A DNA stretch of 64,000 nucleotides from Ulota crispa (GCA_963920765.1 OY987251.1:5458501-5522500), one strand, 5' to 3'; shown: positions 13,756-26,114, numbered from the stretch's first letter. Numbers and translations are program-made. The notes: a model not told the origin generated them from the sequence alone.

Positions 13756-16208
13756 AACATACTTGGAAAACAAATCGCAATTAAAAATTTGGATTATGAG
13801 TTTAGTATTGCCCATTTTGGGTAAAAAATTACTACTGTTAACTTCATGTCAATTTCACAAAGAGTTGCAAAAAGCTTTTTTTGTTTTCACAGTAAAATTG
13901 GTTAATATTATAGTTGCTCTAATTTGGTAGATCATTTAACGCTTTAGAAAGGCATGTGTGTACGCTCAAAATTTTGAAAATTCATAACTACGTTGATTTT
14001 TAAAATATGCATCAATTTGGACTGAGTGTAATTGTTGCTTTTCAAGGAAAGTTTAATTAAATTGCTTCTAAGAATTAGACACCTCCAAAAGGAGGAATTA
14101 ATTTGAACGATTGTTATGGATATGTCATATGGGTGATGCAAATTTGTTGACATAAGCACTGACAGTCATCACGAGTGAATAAAAAGACGATGATAAATAT
14201 GTCTATTCTTTATTGTAAAAGCTTCTTTCATTAATCAAAGACATTTTGGTTATTTAATTTGAAAAATTAAATGAACTTTAAACTTAATTCAAAAATTTAT
14301 TTAAAGGACATCCTTGTGTAAGTGTTTAATTTTTTTTTGTATGTATAGTTGTTCAAATTATTATTTTGTGTTGCTTGAATTTAATAAGTTATTATAAATA
14401 TTCCATTGTCTAGAGTACTCCAATGAGAATAGAATGTATGGATGAAACTAGGTGCATTAATTCTATACAATTGATGTCAATAATTGCAAGAGAAGATACA
14501 TAACTAAGGGATTATTCTACAATTACACACTTACATGCAAGGATTTATTCCATCCACATTCAAATTGCTCTCAAAATTGTTTGAAAAACCATGCCAAAAT
14601 AGAAGACAAATAGAAACTGGCATGGCATGGACTAGATAATCTTTCAAAAGCGTTGAGGATTAAAAATCAAATCTACTACTTCTAATAAGTTTCTAAGTAT
14701 AAAATCTTATGCTTGAATGATCAAATTAAAAAAACACACAACAATTGTAAAATATAGTCAATAATAGCATTATTAGTAAAAATTTTGAAAAAAGTGTAAC
14801 AAAAACACAGAATGTAAGTTTTTATTGAGAACAAGAATTGACTTTGGCATATTAACTTAGGTTCTTTGCTTTGTTTAAGAAAATTATAAAACAATTTTGT
14901 GTGTTTTTTTTTCAAAGAAAACTTCTTTAATGCCTTAAAAAACTAGAGGTAGCTCAAACTTAAAAAGATGAGGAGGTATATTATAATGTAAAACCTATGA
15001 TTGATAAATCATTTATGTGGTTAGATTTATCATTGCATCTTCCAATACTTAAGAGAAAATTTTGAAATAAATAAATATAAATCTCTTTTCTGATTGATTG
15101 TGGATTGAACATTAATGAATTACATGTAAAATAAAATAAAAACCTTTATTAACTTTAAAATATTTGATTATGATTATGGTGATGTTTGAAATTTTATACA
15201 ACTTAAAAAAAACTTGAGTAACAAGAAAACGATGTTGAGTTCTTGCGAGATATTGTTACTTCCATACGAACTTCCATATTTTGAAATTTGCCAATTTAAA
15301 CCTTCGTTTTTTGTTTTGTAAAATTATAATATAAACAGGTTAAAATGCTTAAAATATGTTATTAGAAGAATACTGGCTTGAAAAGCTTTTGAAGCTCAAA
15401 ATCATCTACGTAAAACTTTTCAACGATTTTAATACTTTTATGAAAAAAGTAAAAGGTAAAAGGAGTAGAAAGACAACGTTTTTTATGTGGTCTCTTATTT
15501 GGTAAATATACAAAAATAAAATAGAATCATCAAGTTTCACAAAAGTAGATCAATTCCAACTTCATCTGAACAAATTCTAAACAACACATAAAGTAAATAG
15601 GTAAAAAAAATTGTTTGAATAATTGCTGAAAATGTGGTATGCAAAAAATATACTTCATTTCATTTACATACTAGGCCAACTGATGTATGGTTTATATGTT
15701 ACCTGTTAAGGACCAAAAAGCCCACTCTCAGCTTTTTGGATATTTGTGCAAGCATTTTTCTTGTAAACATTTGAGATAAGATTGTGAAAACAAGTGTGTA
15801 TATGATCATATTCACAACGGCTTGCATGATGCACTATTCTTTTCATTTTTTGTTTTTAGCTTTACCTCCCAAAAACGTGGGTTGTAGGTTGGATTTTTTT
15901 GCAACCTACCCTAAATTTTAGTAGTAGGCACATTGCAATACTTTCTTGTTTAGTTTAGTATTTTGTTTGCAAGTTTTTTCTTGCCTAAGAACTTTTAGCT
16001 ACATGCATGGCAACTTATTAGGTTATAAATGGCAACTTTTAAGTTTAGTTCATATATTCTTCAATTACGTGAATTGGTGATATCTAACATCAATCTTCCA
16101 TAGTTGTTTTAGGGTTTAGGGATAATGCTAAACTTGGACATTTACAAAGTTTATACTAACAACTTTATCAAGAAGCCACTAAAAGACTACTTAGTACATT
16201 TGTACAAG
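13756..16208. other. AT-rich spacer, nothing recognised
   Basis: About 2.4 kb up to the left end of the CACTA element. Only short, low-complexity frames; no splice-consistent exon set, tandem array or clear inverted repeat was seen. Confidence 0.45.
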
Positions 16209-16369
16209 TGCCACTAGTAGAAAACTCCTTCCAAAACAAGAGAAAACCAACAGTTTCTTATTGATTTGGGCACTTGCCCACGCTAATTGACTAGTTTAAC
16301 AGAATTCTGTAAAAAACTAAATACATTCTGTTGATTTGGACACCATTATCTAAATCAACAGAAATTTTG

Positions 16370-17420
16370 GAATCTTTTGAAGATCTTTTGGGAATTTTTT
16401 GTGAATCTTTCAGAACCTTCAAGAATCTTTTGGGAATCATTGAGAATCTTTTCAGGATTTTTAAGAATACTTAAGAATCTTTTTGAGATTTTAGAATCTT
16501 TGAGAATCTTTTAGGAATCTTCATGAATCTTTGGAAATCTTTCGGAATCTTTTCAAGTTTTTTTGGAATCTTTGAGAATGTTTGAGAACAATTGAGAATC
16601 TTTGAGAATCTTTTAGGAATCTTTGAGAATCTTTTGAAATCTTTGGGAATCTTTTCAAGTTTTTTTGGAATCGTTGAGAATGTTTGAGAAAAATTAAGAA
16701 TCTTTGAGAATCTTTGAGAATCTTTGAGAATCTTTTTGGAATCTTCAAGAAGCTTTGGAAATCTTTGGAAATCTTTTCAAGTTTTTTTGGAATCTTTGAG
16801 AATGTTTGAGAACAATTGAGAATCTTTGATAATCTTTGGGAATCTTTGAGAATCTTTGAGAATCTTTGATAATCTTTGGGAATCTTTGAGAATCTTTTGG
16901 AATCTTTGGGAATCTTTTCAAGTTTTTTTGGAATCTTTGAGAATGTTTGAGAACAATTGAGAATCTTTGAGAATCTTTTTAGAAACTTTGAGAATCTTTT
17001 GGAATCTTTGGGAATCTTTTCAAGTTTTTTTGGAATGTTTGAGAATGTTTGAGAATGTTTGAGAATGTTTGAGAATGTTTGAGAATGTTTGAGAATCTTT
17101 GAGAATCTTTTTGAAATCTTTGAGAATCTTTTGGAATCTTTGGAAATCTTTGAGAATCTTTTCAAGTTTTTTTGGAATCTTTGAGAATGTTTCAAAACAA
17201 TTGAGAATCTTTGAAAATCTTTTTGGAATCTTTGAGAATCTTTTTGGAATCTTCAAGAAGCTTTGGAAATCTTTGGAAATCTTTTCAAGTATTTTGGAAT
17301 CTTTGAGAATGTTTGAGAACAATTGAGAATCTTTGAGAATCTTTGGGAATCTTTTGAGAATCCTTTTTGAAATTCAAAAAATCATTGAAAATCTCTAAGA
17401 ATTTTCAAGAACCTTTTTGG
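16370..17420 (+). repeat. Satellite of a GAATCTTTGA-type decamer with higher-order structure
   Basis: About 1 kb is built from variants of GAATCTTTGA, GAATCTTTTG and GAATGTTTGA. A longer pattern recurs every roughly 110-140 bp, marked by TTTTCAAGTTTTTTTGGAAT followed by a GAGAACAATTGAG block (near 16555, 16650, 16780, 16920, 17020, 17165). The complementary strand has a long open frame of Ser/Lys/Phe/Ile repeats only because the repeat lacks stop codons there; it is not a gene. Confidence 0.9.
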
Positions 17421-18309
17421 AATCTTTGAAAATCTTTTTAAAATCTTTATGGAATTTGTTAAAGTACTTCAAAATACTTATAGAAATAGAATCTCCTAGA
17501 CTGAATTAGAGTCCTTTAGGAATCTTTTTGTAAATCATCAAAATACTTTCAAAAAAACTATCACAATAGTGTAGGTTTGTTTTTGAAATCTTTCTAAAAT
17601 CTCTTTGGACCTCATTACATTTTTTTGAAGTTTTCATAAATAAAAGAAGTTTTCAAAAAAAATAGAATCTTTTAGAAGTTTGAGTGTACATTGATTGGTT
17701 TAATTTTCTTTACTTTTCACAATTTGGTAAGATTTAAACTTAGCAGCCTTTAAAGTCAAGTAAAAACATGACCGTAATAACAAAAAACTCAACAATTTTT
17801 TGTTGATCTACATACTTTTGGACACAACTTCACTAATTCAACAAAATTTTATATAAAACGTACAACATTTTGTTGTTTTAAATACCAAAATTTCTTTACA
17901 AACAAATATAAATGATGCTCCTCAATTCTTTGAAGAAATCATAAATGTCCCTTAAGGATTAAAAGTACCAAAAATATCTTTGTGTTACATGATAACCAAG
18001 TGTATAGTTTAATGCAAATTCTTACAAGAAATCAAAGGTGATTTTTACATTTCAAATAACACAAGGATATATTTAACATTTCAAAATAGAAGAGTTTTTT
18101 TATTAATTTTCCAAAATAATAGGAGTATAATTGATATTCCTACAAAAAATAAGGACTACTTTTTATGTTTCACATATTTTCGGCGTAAACTTGATATTTT
18201 GAAAGACTTGAAGGGCATTTTTAGTAATTTTCCTTCTATTACTAACCAAATGAATTAAAAAAAAACAATCTTATAAAATATTTTTATAAGCTTTAAAAGA
18301 TGGGAATTG

Positions 18310-18707
18310 ATATGTGTACCACACCCTTCCAATTACTATACCACATCATGAGGTAAATTTTAGATTTCTACCATCAAAAAGCTAAATTTGAAAATTTTGA
18401 ATTCAAATTTGGGCTTAGAGACCATGATATTGTCTAGAACCATAAAAAAAGTTGCAATTCAACAACCCCCAATGAAAAAGTTTAGTTAGGGAGAAAATTG
18501 TTAATTTTACTTTCATTTGTAAAAAAAGATAAGCTTTTTCATTGGGTGTTGTTGAATTGCAACTTTTTTTATGGTCCTAGACAATACCATGGTCTCTAAG
18601 TCCAAGTTTGAATTCAAAATTCTCAAACTCAAATTTTTGATGGTAGAAATCTAAAATTTATCCTGAGGGTGTGGTACAGTAGTTCAAAGGGTGTGGTTCA
18701 CATATTA
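18310..18707. mobile_element. Fold-back MITE nested in the CACTA element, about 400 bp
   Basis: Two arms of roughly 180 bp are inverted copies around a spacer near 18490-18525. Matching arm landmarks are ACCACACCCTT / AAGGGTGTGG at the tips and GTTGCAATTCAACAAC / GTTGTTGAATTGCAAC near the centre. No coding capacity. Confidence 0.8.
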
Positions 18708-19847
18708 ATGGCCTTACAAAATATCCAAAACTATTCAAAAGTCAATAGAATTTTGATTTTATAATTGCAAGGATTTAATTTTGTAACTTTTCACGACATC
18801 ATGTTATTTGAAGCTATCAAACTATAGAGGCTATTTTAACAAAATAAGGATCTTTTTACAAAAAAACTAGCACTAAATAATAATTATTAATGAATCCAAC
18901 CTTTGCCTGCAACAATCTTTATGAGATTTGTGAATTCCAAAAAAAATTTATAAATAAAATCAAAAGGATGGAAATAAACAATTTATTTAAAATTTCTAAA
19001 CACCTTTTCTGATTTTAGCTCATAACTTTTGATAAAAAGATTGAAATCCAAAAAAAAACTTTGGAAGTGAAAGAAAAATACATTTACCAACTATTCTTAG
19101 TTCTAAGTTTTTTGAAAAAAAATCCTTTAATGGGCGGAAATAGCCTCCAAAGTCTACTGGATTACTAAAGACATGAACATTTAATGTACAAATAGAATCA
19201 AGATACCCATGTGTGCATGTGCATTTGCACATTCTCTAGTGGTTTTGAGAATGTGTTAAGGTTGTGGAGTGTGAGAGGAGAGGTGGAGGGTTTAAACCCC
19301 GCTACCAGCAGTTGCTTGGGGGCTCGGGCACCTGCCCATTCCCTAAAAACTTCACATTTTCGTACAATAAAAATAAATTCTATGAAAATAATAATTTAAA
19401 AATGAAAAGAAATAGAATTGAACAACATAAAATACGTAGTAGAAATTAACAAAAAATTAACAAAAAATTGTAAATAATCAATAGAAAATTACCCAAATCA
19501 ACTTGACCAAATTCATAGAAAAAATCAACAGTTTTTGGTTGAAATTCTGTTAATTTTGTGCTGAATTTTCTACTAGTGTGCCAAACCTTGCCATGACATA
19601 ATAACTACAAGTAGTCGTTTAATGGAGGGCAAGTGAGTAAATAATGCATTTACACTTTGCATTATGACTAAGCAGGGGGAATCAAATATAATTGATGGCT
19701 ACTCAAGTTGTCTAAATCTGAGATCCCATCAACGACAATGGAACACGTCAAATTGCACCTCACTTTGAAGGCAGTTTTTCATCTTGAGATTTTGGCTACT
19801 TTTTAAATTTTCCTTTTTGTTTTTACAAAAGAGTTTTAGCACTGTCA

Positions 19848-20386
19848 TGATGCAAATCACGACATGTAGTAAATATGTGTGAAGTTTTGTTAAATTGTAG
19901 TTTGTGAGGTGTTGTACTCTTTTTCCTTCATCCGCAGTTTTGTCCTTGTTTAGTAAGGTTTTCCCGGATAAGGTTTTGATGAGGCAACAGCTGTATATGA
20001 GTGTTGGTTAACTAGAGTCCATTGGAATTTACTTTGGTAAAGGGATTCTATGGACCAATAAAAGAGAGTGGCTTTTACCTTAGAATTATTTTTAATTAAA
20101 GTAACTCAATGACCAATAGTAGAAAAGGACTTTTATTTTATGTCTTCTCTCTTTAGTATATAGGTGGAAGCTTATTTGAGAAAAGATGAGATGTACTTCA
20201 TAAAATATATTACATATTTCACATATCTTACTTCTCTTCTTCTTGCGTTTTTTTATTTTTTATTTTTTGCGGTTTTGTTTTAGAAAACTATATTTTATTT
20301 TATGGTATCTTTCCATCTGTTGATTTGAGATAGGTTGCAGCTAGAATCTTAGCAATTTCTCGAGGCAAACTCCTCTCTACCCAACA
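19848..20386 (+). repeat. 5' LTR of the small LTR element
   Basis: The first 487 bp match the second LTR exactly by eye; the last 50 bp or so are only about 80 percent similar. The end at 20386 is set by a CA preceding the putative primer-binding site. Confidence 0.65.
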
Positions 20387-20967
20387 TATGGTGCTTCCAC
20401 TAAGAGGCGCTTTGGGGTAGCTTATTTCATCTTGATGAGATGGAGGATACTACATATTTGACACTTACAAGGTTTAATTTGAAATTGATTCTTCTATTGA
20501 CATGCATGAAAGGTGAATTGGAAGGAAAATGATCTTGGATGGTAAAATTGATGGATACGCTGAGGTAATACCAAGACAGATTTCCATGAGCTTAATAGTG
20601 ATGTCAAAAAGAGGAAAATGCAAATGAAGACTAAGCCAAAACCACATTTGATGCTCACAAGCTTTTGTTTATACTAAGTCTTCTATTGACATGCATGAAA
20701 GGTGAATTCGAATGAAAAAGATTTTAGATGCTGAATTGAGTTTCAATGAAATGAGCTCTAGGTAATACCAAGATGGATTTCCATATGCTTAATAGTGGTG
20801 TCATAAAGAGGAAATGCAAACGAATGCTAAGATAGCTAAGGTAAAAACATTGGATGTTTATATAATTAAAGAGAAGAATGAGGACTTTATTGGAATTGAA
20901 GAAGAGGAAGAAGATTTTATGTTGGCACATACTGGAGGATGTGCAAGTTTAGAGGGGGTGAATGTTG

Positions 20968-21498
20968 TGATGCAAATCACGACATGTAGTAAATATGTGT
21001 GAAGTTTTGTTAAATTGTAGTTTGTGAGGTGTTGTACTCTTTTTCCTTCATCCGCAGTTTTGTCCTTGTTTAGTAAGGTTTTCCCGGATAAGGTTTTGAT
21101 GAGGCAACAGCTGTATATGAGTGTTGGTTAACTAGAGTCCATTGGAATTTACTTTGGTAAAGGGATTCTATGGACCAATAAAAGAGAGTGGCTTTTACCT
21201 TAGAATTATTTTTAATTAAAGTAACTCAATGACCAATAGTAGAAAAGGACTTTTATTTTATGTCTTCTCTCTTTAGTATATAGGTGGAAGCTTATTTGAG
21301 AAAAGATGAGATGTACTTCATAAAATATATTACATATTTCACATATCTTACTTCTCTTCTTCTTGCGTTTTTTTATTTTTTATTTTTTGCGGTTTTGTTT
21401 TAGAAAACTATATTTTATTTTATGGTATCTTTCCATCTGTTGATTTGAGATAGGCTGCAACTAGAATCATTATTTCCCGCGGTAAACTCCTCTCTATT
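20968..21498 (+). repeat. 3' LTR of the small LTR element
   Basis: Preceded by a purine-rich tract at 20952-20960 and starting with TG. It matches the 5' LTR to 21454, then diverges; the exact 3' edge is uncertain. Confidence 0.65.
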
Positions 21499-21877
21499 TG
21501 ATAGCGCAACCAAATTTGAGATAGAAATTTTGCTAAATTTAGCCAAATTTATTAGTGCTACTTGCATTCCTTCCAAAAAAAATTGGAAGCAATTGAATAA
21601 TTTTTTAATGAGATATGGTACCATGTGTGACTTAGGTATCAACATGGGCATCTTTAAAAAAAATCAAAAACAAAGAGATTGAAGAAGGGTGTTGTCCAAA
21701 AAATGTCTAAAAGCACTTTACAATGGCTTAGGTAATGGGCAAAATTTGCAATCAACTCTCTTTGACTACGTAATAACATTCATTTTTATTTTTAGTTTTT
21801 AGAAAAATCTATTTTGGCCAGTATACCACATAATGTTCTAGGTTTGCACCATACAAGTATTGTAACTGAAATTTATT

Positions 21878-22028
21878 ACTATAGTTCTTGAAGAAAAACA
21901 TGTCCTAAATGACTAATTCACAACAATTGCAAATGTTCTAAATGGCTGTAATTGAGTTGTTGTGTAGTCGTTTAGGACATTTGCAATTGTTGTGAACCAA
22001 TTGATTAGGACATGTTTTTCTTCTAGTG
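21878..22028. mobile_element. Fold-back MITE, about 150 bp
   Basis: AGAAAAACATGTCCTAA near the left end reappears inverted at the right end, and CACAACAATTGCAAATGT is repeated inverted around a short loop at 21945-21965. The right terminus reads CTTCTAGTG, CACTA-like in complement. No coding capacity. Confidence 0.65.
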
Positions 22029-23595
22029 TAAAAATCTCTTTTGTGAAATTTTTGTAGTGTAACAACAATTTCAATAGAGCATTCTTGCTTCCAATTATTT
22101 TCAACTATGTTATGAGCATTGGGTGATCATGAAATATGTGAGGCATATAGCCAGCTTCATGCTCTACAAGAAATTCAAATTGCACAAGAAATTCATAAAG
22201 TGGAAGATATAAGGGAAGATATCATTTTAGACTAGTTTACTTTCCCATTGTACCAACGGGTTGATCATTATAGAAAATGTAAAAGGTGCAACAATAGAAA
22301 TAGTAAAAATTACAACTTGTCAAGTAAAGAAAATGTAAAAGGCGCAACTTACATGCATGGAATGCAACTCATAGTTGCACTCAAACTCTTTACTTTTCAT
22401 CCAAAACAACCCATGAGATTCTTTTATAGACATAGATGACCAAATTTTTTTTGACACATTATAAAAGCTTCAAAAAGTGTTTTGATCCTACTTTGAGTGT
22501 TATGATCTAATGAAGTATGCCCTTACAAAGTTTGAAATTTGAAAGGGTGCAAATAAGTAAGGGAAAAAAAAATCTTATGGTTAGGTTACTAAAACAATTC
22601 CAAAATTTAATTCACTAATCATTTATTGAGAGAAGTCAATTTCAAGCCATTTGAGCATGTAAACAAGAAGAAATTTTAGAGTATTTGTTCCACATGTTTG
22701 TATATGGATAACATGTTATCATGTAGAAGTACAATTTTGATGCAACAATAACATCTTTGAGGCATAGCTTTATGATTCTATTGTACAGCTGGGTACAATA
22801 ATCTTACAATTTTTTTTGCAATGAAATTTAAGCCAACAGTTCAGCAACTTTAACCCTTAAATTTTTCAGCCATTTTGAAGGTGTTTTGGACCTCAAATTT
22901 GTAAGTTATGAAAGGGTGAAGCTTAAAGAATGATGAGTCATTTTTAGGCCAAAGTAATTGTAAGATCTTATAGAAAGCCAAGTCCTTATCATCTCTGCAA
23001 AGTTTGGTTTCAATCCAAGGGTTTGATTGGAAGATTATAGCAAAAATGTAAATGGTACTACAAGGAAACCAATATTTTGGAGTAGTTGAAATTGTGCTTT
23101 GATTGGCTCTTTTGGACACATAACATTTTAAAAAGTTGGCATCTTATGCTCATTCTTAAGGTAATCAAGTTTCCACACGCATAGAAACAAGTCTTGTATT
23201 TTTAGGGTAAAAAAGGAGTGAGAAAATGGTCTTGCAATAGTGACCACTTTATCCTTGAATTTCAAAAACTATGAGTAAAATTGAAGACTTTCACAAATCT
23301 AGGGCCAAAATTTAACACTGCAACTCCAAGACCACCCATGGTTTGAATTCTTTTGTAAATTCAATGGTGACTCTTCTTCTAAATTTGAAAACACCCCTAC
23401 ATAGCTAACTTGTTTATTTTTCAAATGAGTCAAAGTTCAAGTGACTCTTCATAGTCCTGAGGTCATAAATGGCATTGCTAAAAACCAATTGACCCAATTT
23501 GGGTTGATGAAAAATTTAAGGGATAAGAAGCCATATCTTCTTCAAAAATTGTTCAATTTTGAAATTGCAAATTGCATTGGAATCACACAGAAGAG
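22029..23595. other. AT-rich spacer, no supported gene
   Basis: A TTAACCCTTAAA motif at about 22850 resembles one end of the TTAA family, but no partner end was located. Other frames are short and unsupported. Confidence 0.45.
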
Positions 23596-23948
23596 TACTA
23601 CATGATTTGATTAAAAAAAACTGAAATTTTACAAATGATAAAAAAGGTTTGGCTACTTCCTATATTGTGTCTACCATCTAGTACTTCCACCTCTTACAGA
23701 AATCACCGCTTGAATTGATTGGGCATACTTGTAATAAGAGTTTTTAGTTGCTCCATGGATACCTCATCCCATACTCTTTGAATGATGTGTATCATTTCTT
23801 GCTTGTTCTTCGGCTACTAGTGGTGGCGTAGCTCAATCAAATTCAAGCGGTGATTTTGGCAAGAGGTGGAAGTATACTATATAGGAAGTAGCCCAATTTT
23901 TTTTATCATTTACAAAATTTCAGATTTTTTTAATCAAATCATGTAGTA
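23596..23948. mobile_element. Tc1/mariner-derived fold-back element, 353 bp
   Basis: TA at each edge is followed by a long inverted repeat beginning CTACATGATTTGATT. The arms stay alignable for over 100 bp, through the CTACTTCCTATAT and ACTTCCACCTCTT landmarks. TA target use fits Tc1/mariner, and the centre holds a recognisable piece of transposase sequence on the minus strand (23709-23846), which independently supports the assignment. Confidence 0.75.
23709..23846 (-). pseudogene. C-terminal remnant of a Tc1-type transposase
   Basis: The minus-strand frame reads LNLIEL, then two stop codons, then a stretch ending WDEVSMEQLKTLITSMPNQ. LNLIE matches the LNPIE block that holds the last catalytic Glu of DD34E transposases. 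The trailing W-x(10)-LITSMPNQ pattern matches the conserved C-terminal LI-x-SMPRRC block of Tc1 proteins. The upstream catalytic Asp region is missing, and the two adjacent stops make it non-functional. It now serves as the loop of a fold-back element. Confidence 0.6.
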
Positions 23949-24083
23949 CCCTTTAGTGGTATTCCAACACAATTTTTGGTTTCAAAAACGGACAATTTTT
24001 GAGGAAGTTATGGCCTTTGGAATGTCCTAAAGTTGGCTGAAATTTCTCTGCAAAAAAATTCATAAGATTACTGTACCTGATTG

Positions 24084-25347
24084 TACTAGTATATGGGCAC
24101 ATGCTTTGCGTGAGTTGGACATGTATGGGTAATGCAAAATTCAACTTCACATAAAATTGATATCTCACAATGACGTTGGTCTAGAATTTGATTTTGATGA
24201 CTTTATCTCAAAACTAATTTAGAATCTAATCCTCATGCACCATCATTTTGGTTTTTTTTAGACCAAAAATATCAATTGCTTTGATGACAATTCTATTCTT
24301 CAATACTTTGCAAGGAGGCAATTCATGTTTTATTGATTTTTTAGCACATAGTTGGCGAGTGTTTGGTATTTTATATTTGGAACACGTCTTATTGTTTCAA
24401 CTTCCACCAAAAAAATTAGGAAAATTTTGAAAAAAAAAACGGTTGGAGGGCACTTGAGGTTTTATATATTGTGCATCCTTTGTTACTTCAACTTACAATA
24501 AAAAGTTCTAAAAGGTTCTACAAAAGGGCGCACTAAGGGAAATCCTCCCACTTTGTAGTATAGATATTTTATTTTGATTAAAAAGTGGTTAATTTTTATG
24601 AATGTAGTCAAATTTTTAGCACCATCTTTATTTTCAAGTGCGAGGTCATAACATTTTTCAACTATCAATCTTTCTTAGAGTCCATTTTAGGATTCCTATC
24701 ATACTACGGAAATAAAGAAATTGACTATTTATTTGAGGTGATGATATATTCTAAATTGTCAATTCAAACTTACTACAAACGTTGATACATGATGTTTAGA
24801 AACAAGAAGAAGACAAAAAATCAAATTAAAAATTGGATTGAACCTCTTATGCTATTAAACACCATCTATACTACTAAGTGGGAGGATTACCTAAGTGCGC
24901 CCTTTTCCAGAACCTTCTAGAAATTTTGGTATAAGTTGAAGCAACAAAGAACGCCTTATATATAGAACACCAAGTGCCCTCTAACCATGTTCATTTCCAA
25001 AATTTTGTAGAATTTTTTGGTGGAAGTTGAAACAATAAAGGATGCCCCAAATATAAAACACCAAACACCCACCAACGATGTGTTAGAAATCAATAAAACG
25101 CCAAGCACCTCCTAGCAAATATAAAAGAGTAGCATTGTGATGAAAGCAATTGGTATTGTTGGTCTCAAAAAAGAACCAAAATGATGGTGCATGTGGATTA
25201 GATTCTAGACCAATAGTGAGATATTTGATTTTTTGTATAGTACATCAAGATTAGATTTTAGACTAATTGATTTATGAGACATCAATTTGAATGTTGCATT
25301 AGTCATACATGTCCTACTCACACAAAGCGTGTGCCTCTATACTAGTA
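24084..25347. mobile_element. Large fold-back element, about 1.26 kb, arms about 480 bp
   Basis: The left arm begins TACTAGTATA and the right arm ends TATACTAGTA. Landmarks mirrored in both arms include GGACATGTAT / ATACATGTCC, a CTTCCACCAAAAAA stretch against its complement, and GGGCGCACTAAGG against CCTAAGTGCGCCC on the two sides of the centre. The arms have diverged visibly, so the element is not recent. Short open frames inside are arm sequence, not genes. Confidence 0.7.
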
Positions 25348-26114
25348 TTCATTAAATTGAAAATTTTGTAACATATTGGGTTTCAATTAACAAACTTAAA
25401 CCAACCATTATGGTACAACTTGAGAATTTGGTTTTCCCAATTTAATGAATATGGTGTTATTAGCAAATAACTATTTATTGGTGGTTAAAGAATCATATTT
25501 CTTAAAACTAGAACGATAAACATCTATGATAAAAAAAATTGAATGGAAATTAATCAAATATACTGAACATCTTCCTCCAAAAATATTCCACTCAATTGCT
25601 TAATAATGTTGTATACTACTTATAATAAGTTTATAAATTTTCTTTGAAAATGGACTAACACATTACTAGTGCTATTTTAAATGGTTATGAAACTAGATTC
25701 TGAATATGAATTTGACAACTCTTAGATAACTAAGTTGCAATCCTCATGCATCTCGAGATGCATCTTTAGTGTCATTTATACATTCAAATTTTCCAATGAA
25801 CTTAACATAAGCACAACATTTGTTTTATGTTATTCTTGACAAAACCGGATTACAATATATTCCATGTTTTGAGTCCCACTAAAGTCTAAAAAAAATCTCA
25901 AAATTTGATGATTGAGTGAAGCGCTCACAATTTGTGTCCAGTATTGATTCAAATAAAAATGCCAAAATGACAACACTTGTTAGAAGTTTTGGTGTCAACA
26001 AACTAAGAGAATTCAATGCACCAGAAATGGATATCTACTTTAGGAGCTTTTTAAGTTTAAGAAAAAAAGTTTATAAAAAAGTTTAAACACTGTCATTATA
26101 GTTATTATTATTAT
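25348..26114. other. AT-rich spacer, nothing recognised
   Basis: No gene, array or inverted repeat was seen between the large fold-back and the next MITE. Confidence 0.45.

Larger units (their letters stand above)
16212..19578. mobile_element. Non-autonomous CACTA (EnSpm/CMC) transposon, 3.37 kb
   Basis: The element starts CACTAGTAGAAAA and ends TTTTCTACTAGTG, a 13 bp inverted repeat with the CACTA signature. It is flanked by a 3 bp target duplication, TGC at 16209-16211 and at 19579-19581, the size this superfamily makes. Both subterminal regions hold short repeated motifs (AACAG, TTGATTTGG and complements) as expected for transposase-binding arrays. There is no TnpD-type transposase frame. 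Instead the interior holds a 1 kb satellite (16370-17420) and a nested fold-back element (18310-18707), so movement would need a transposase from elsewhere. The intact ends and duplication suggest fairly recent insertion. Confidence 0.85.
19848..21498 (+). mobile_element. Small LTR retroelement (TRIM/LARD-like), about 1.65 kb
   Basis: A direct repeat of at least 487 bp, identical by eye, occurs at 19848-20334 and 20968-21454. Its start TGATGCAAATC and the inner GTTTTCCCGGATAAGG / TTTTGATGAGGCA motif are typical of plant LTRs. A polypurine run (AGAGGGGGTG) ends seven bases before the second copy. After the first copy a primer-site-like TATGGTGCTTCCACTAAG begins at 20387. The roughly 580 bp interior has no gag or pol and contains a tandem duplication of about 190 bp (near 20490-20640 and 20680-20840). 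Identical LTRs with no coding region point to a young non-autonomous element. No target duplication was found. Confidence 0.75.

Noticed and set aside
16521-17322. Long minus-strand open frames of Ser/Lys/Phe/Ile repeats
   Set aside because: They are a by-product of the stop-free decamer satellite in that frame; no domain or start context.
19226-19316. Possible tRNA-derived SINE with box-A-like AGTGG and box-B-like GGGTTTAAACCCC
   Set aside because: The boxes deviate from consensus, no tail or target duplication was found, and it lies inside the CACTA element near its end.
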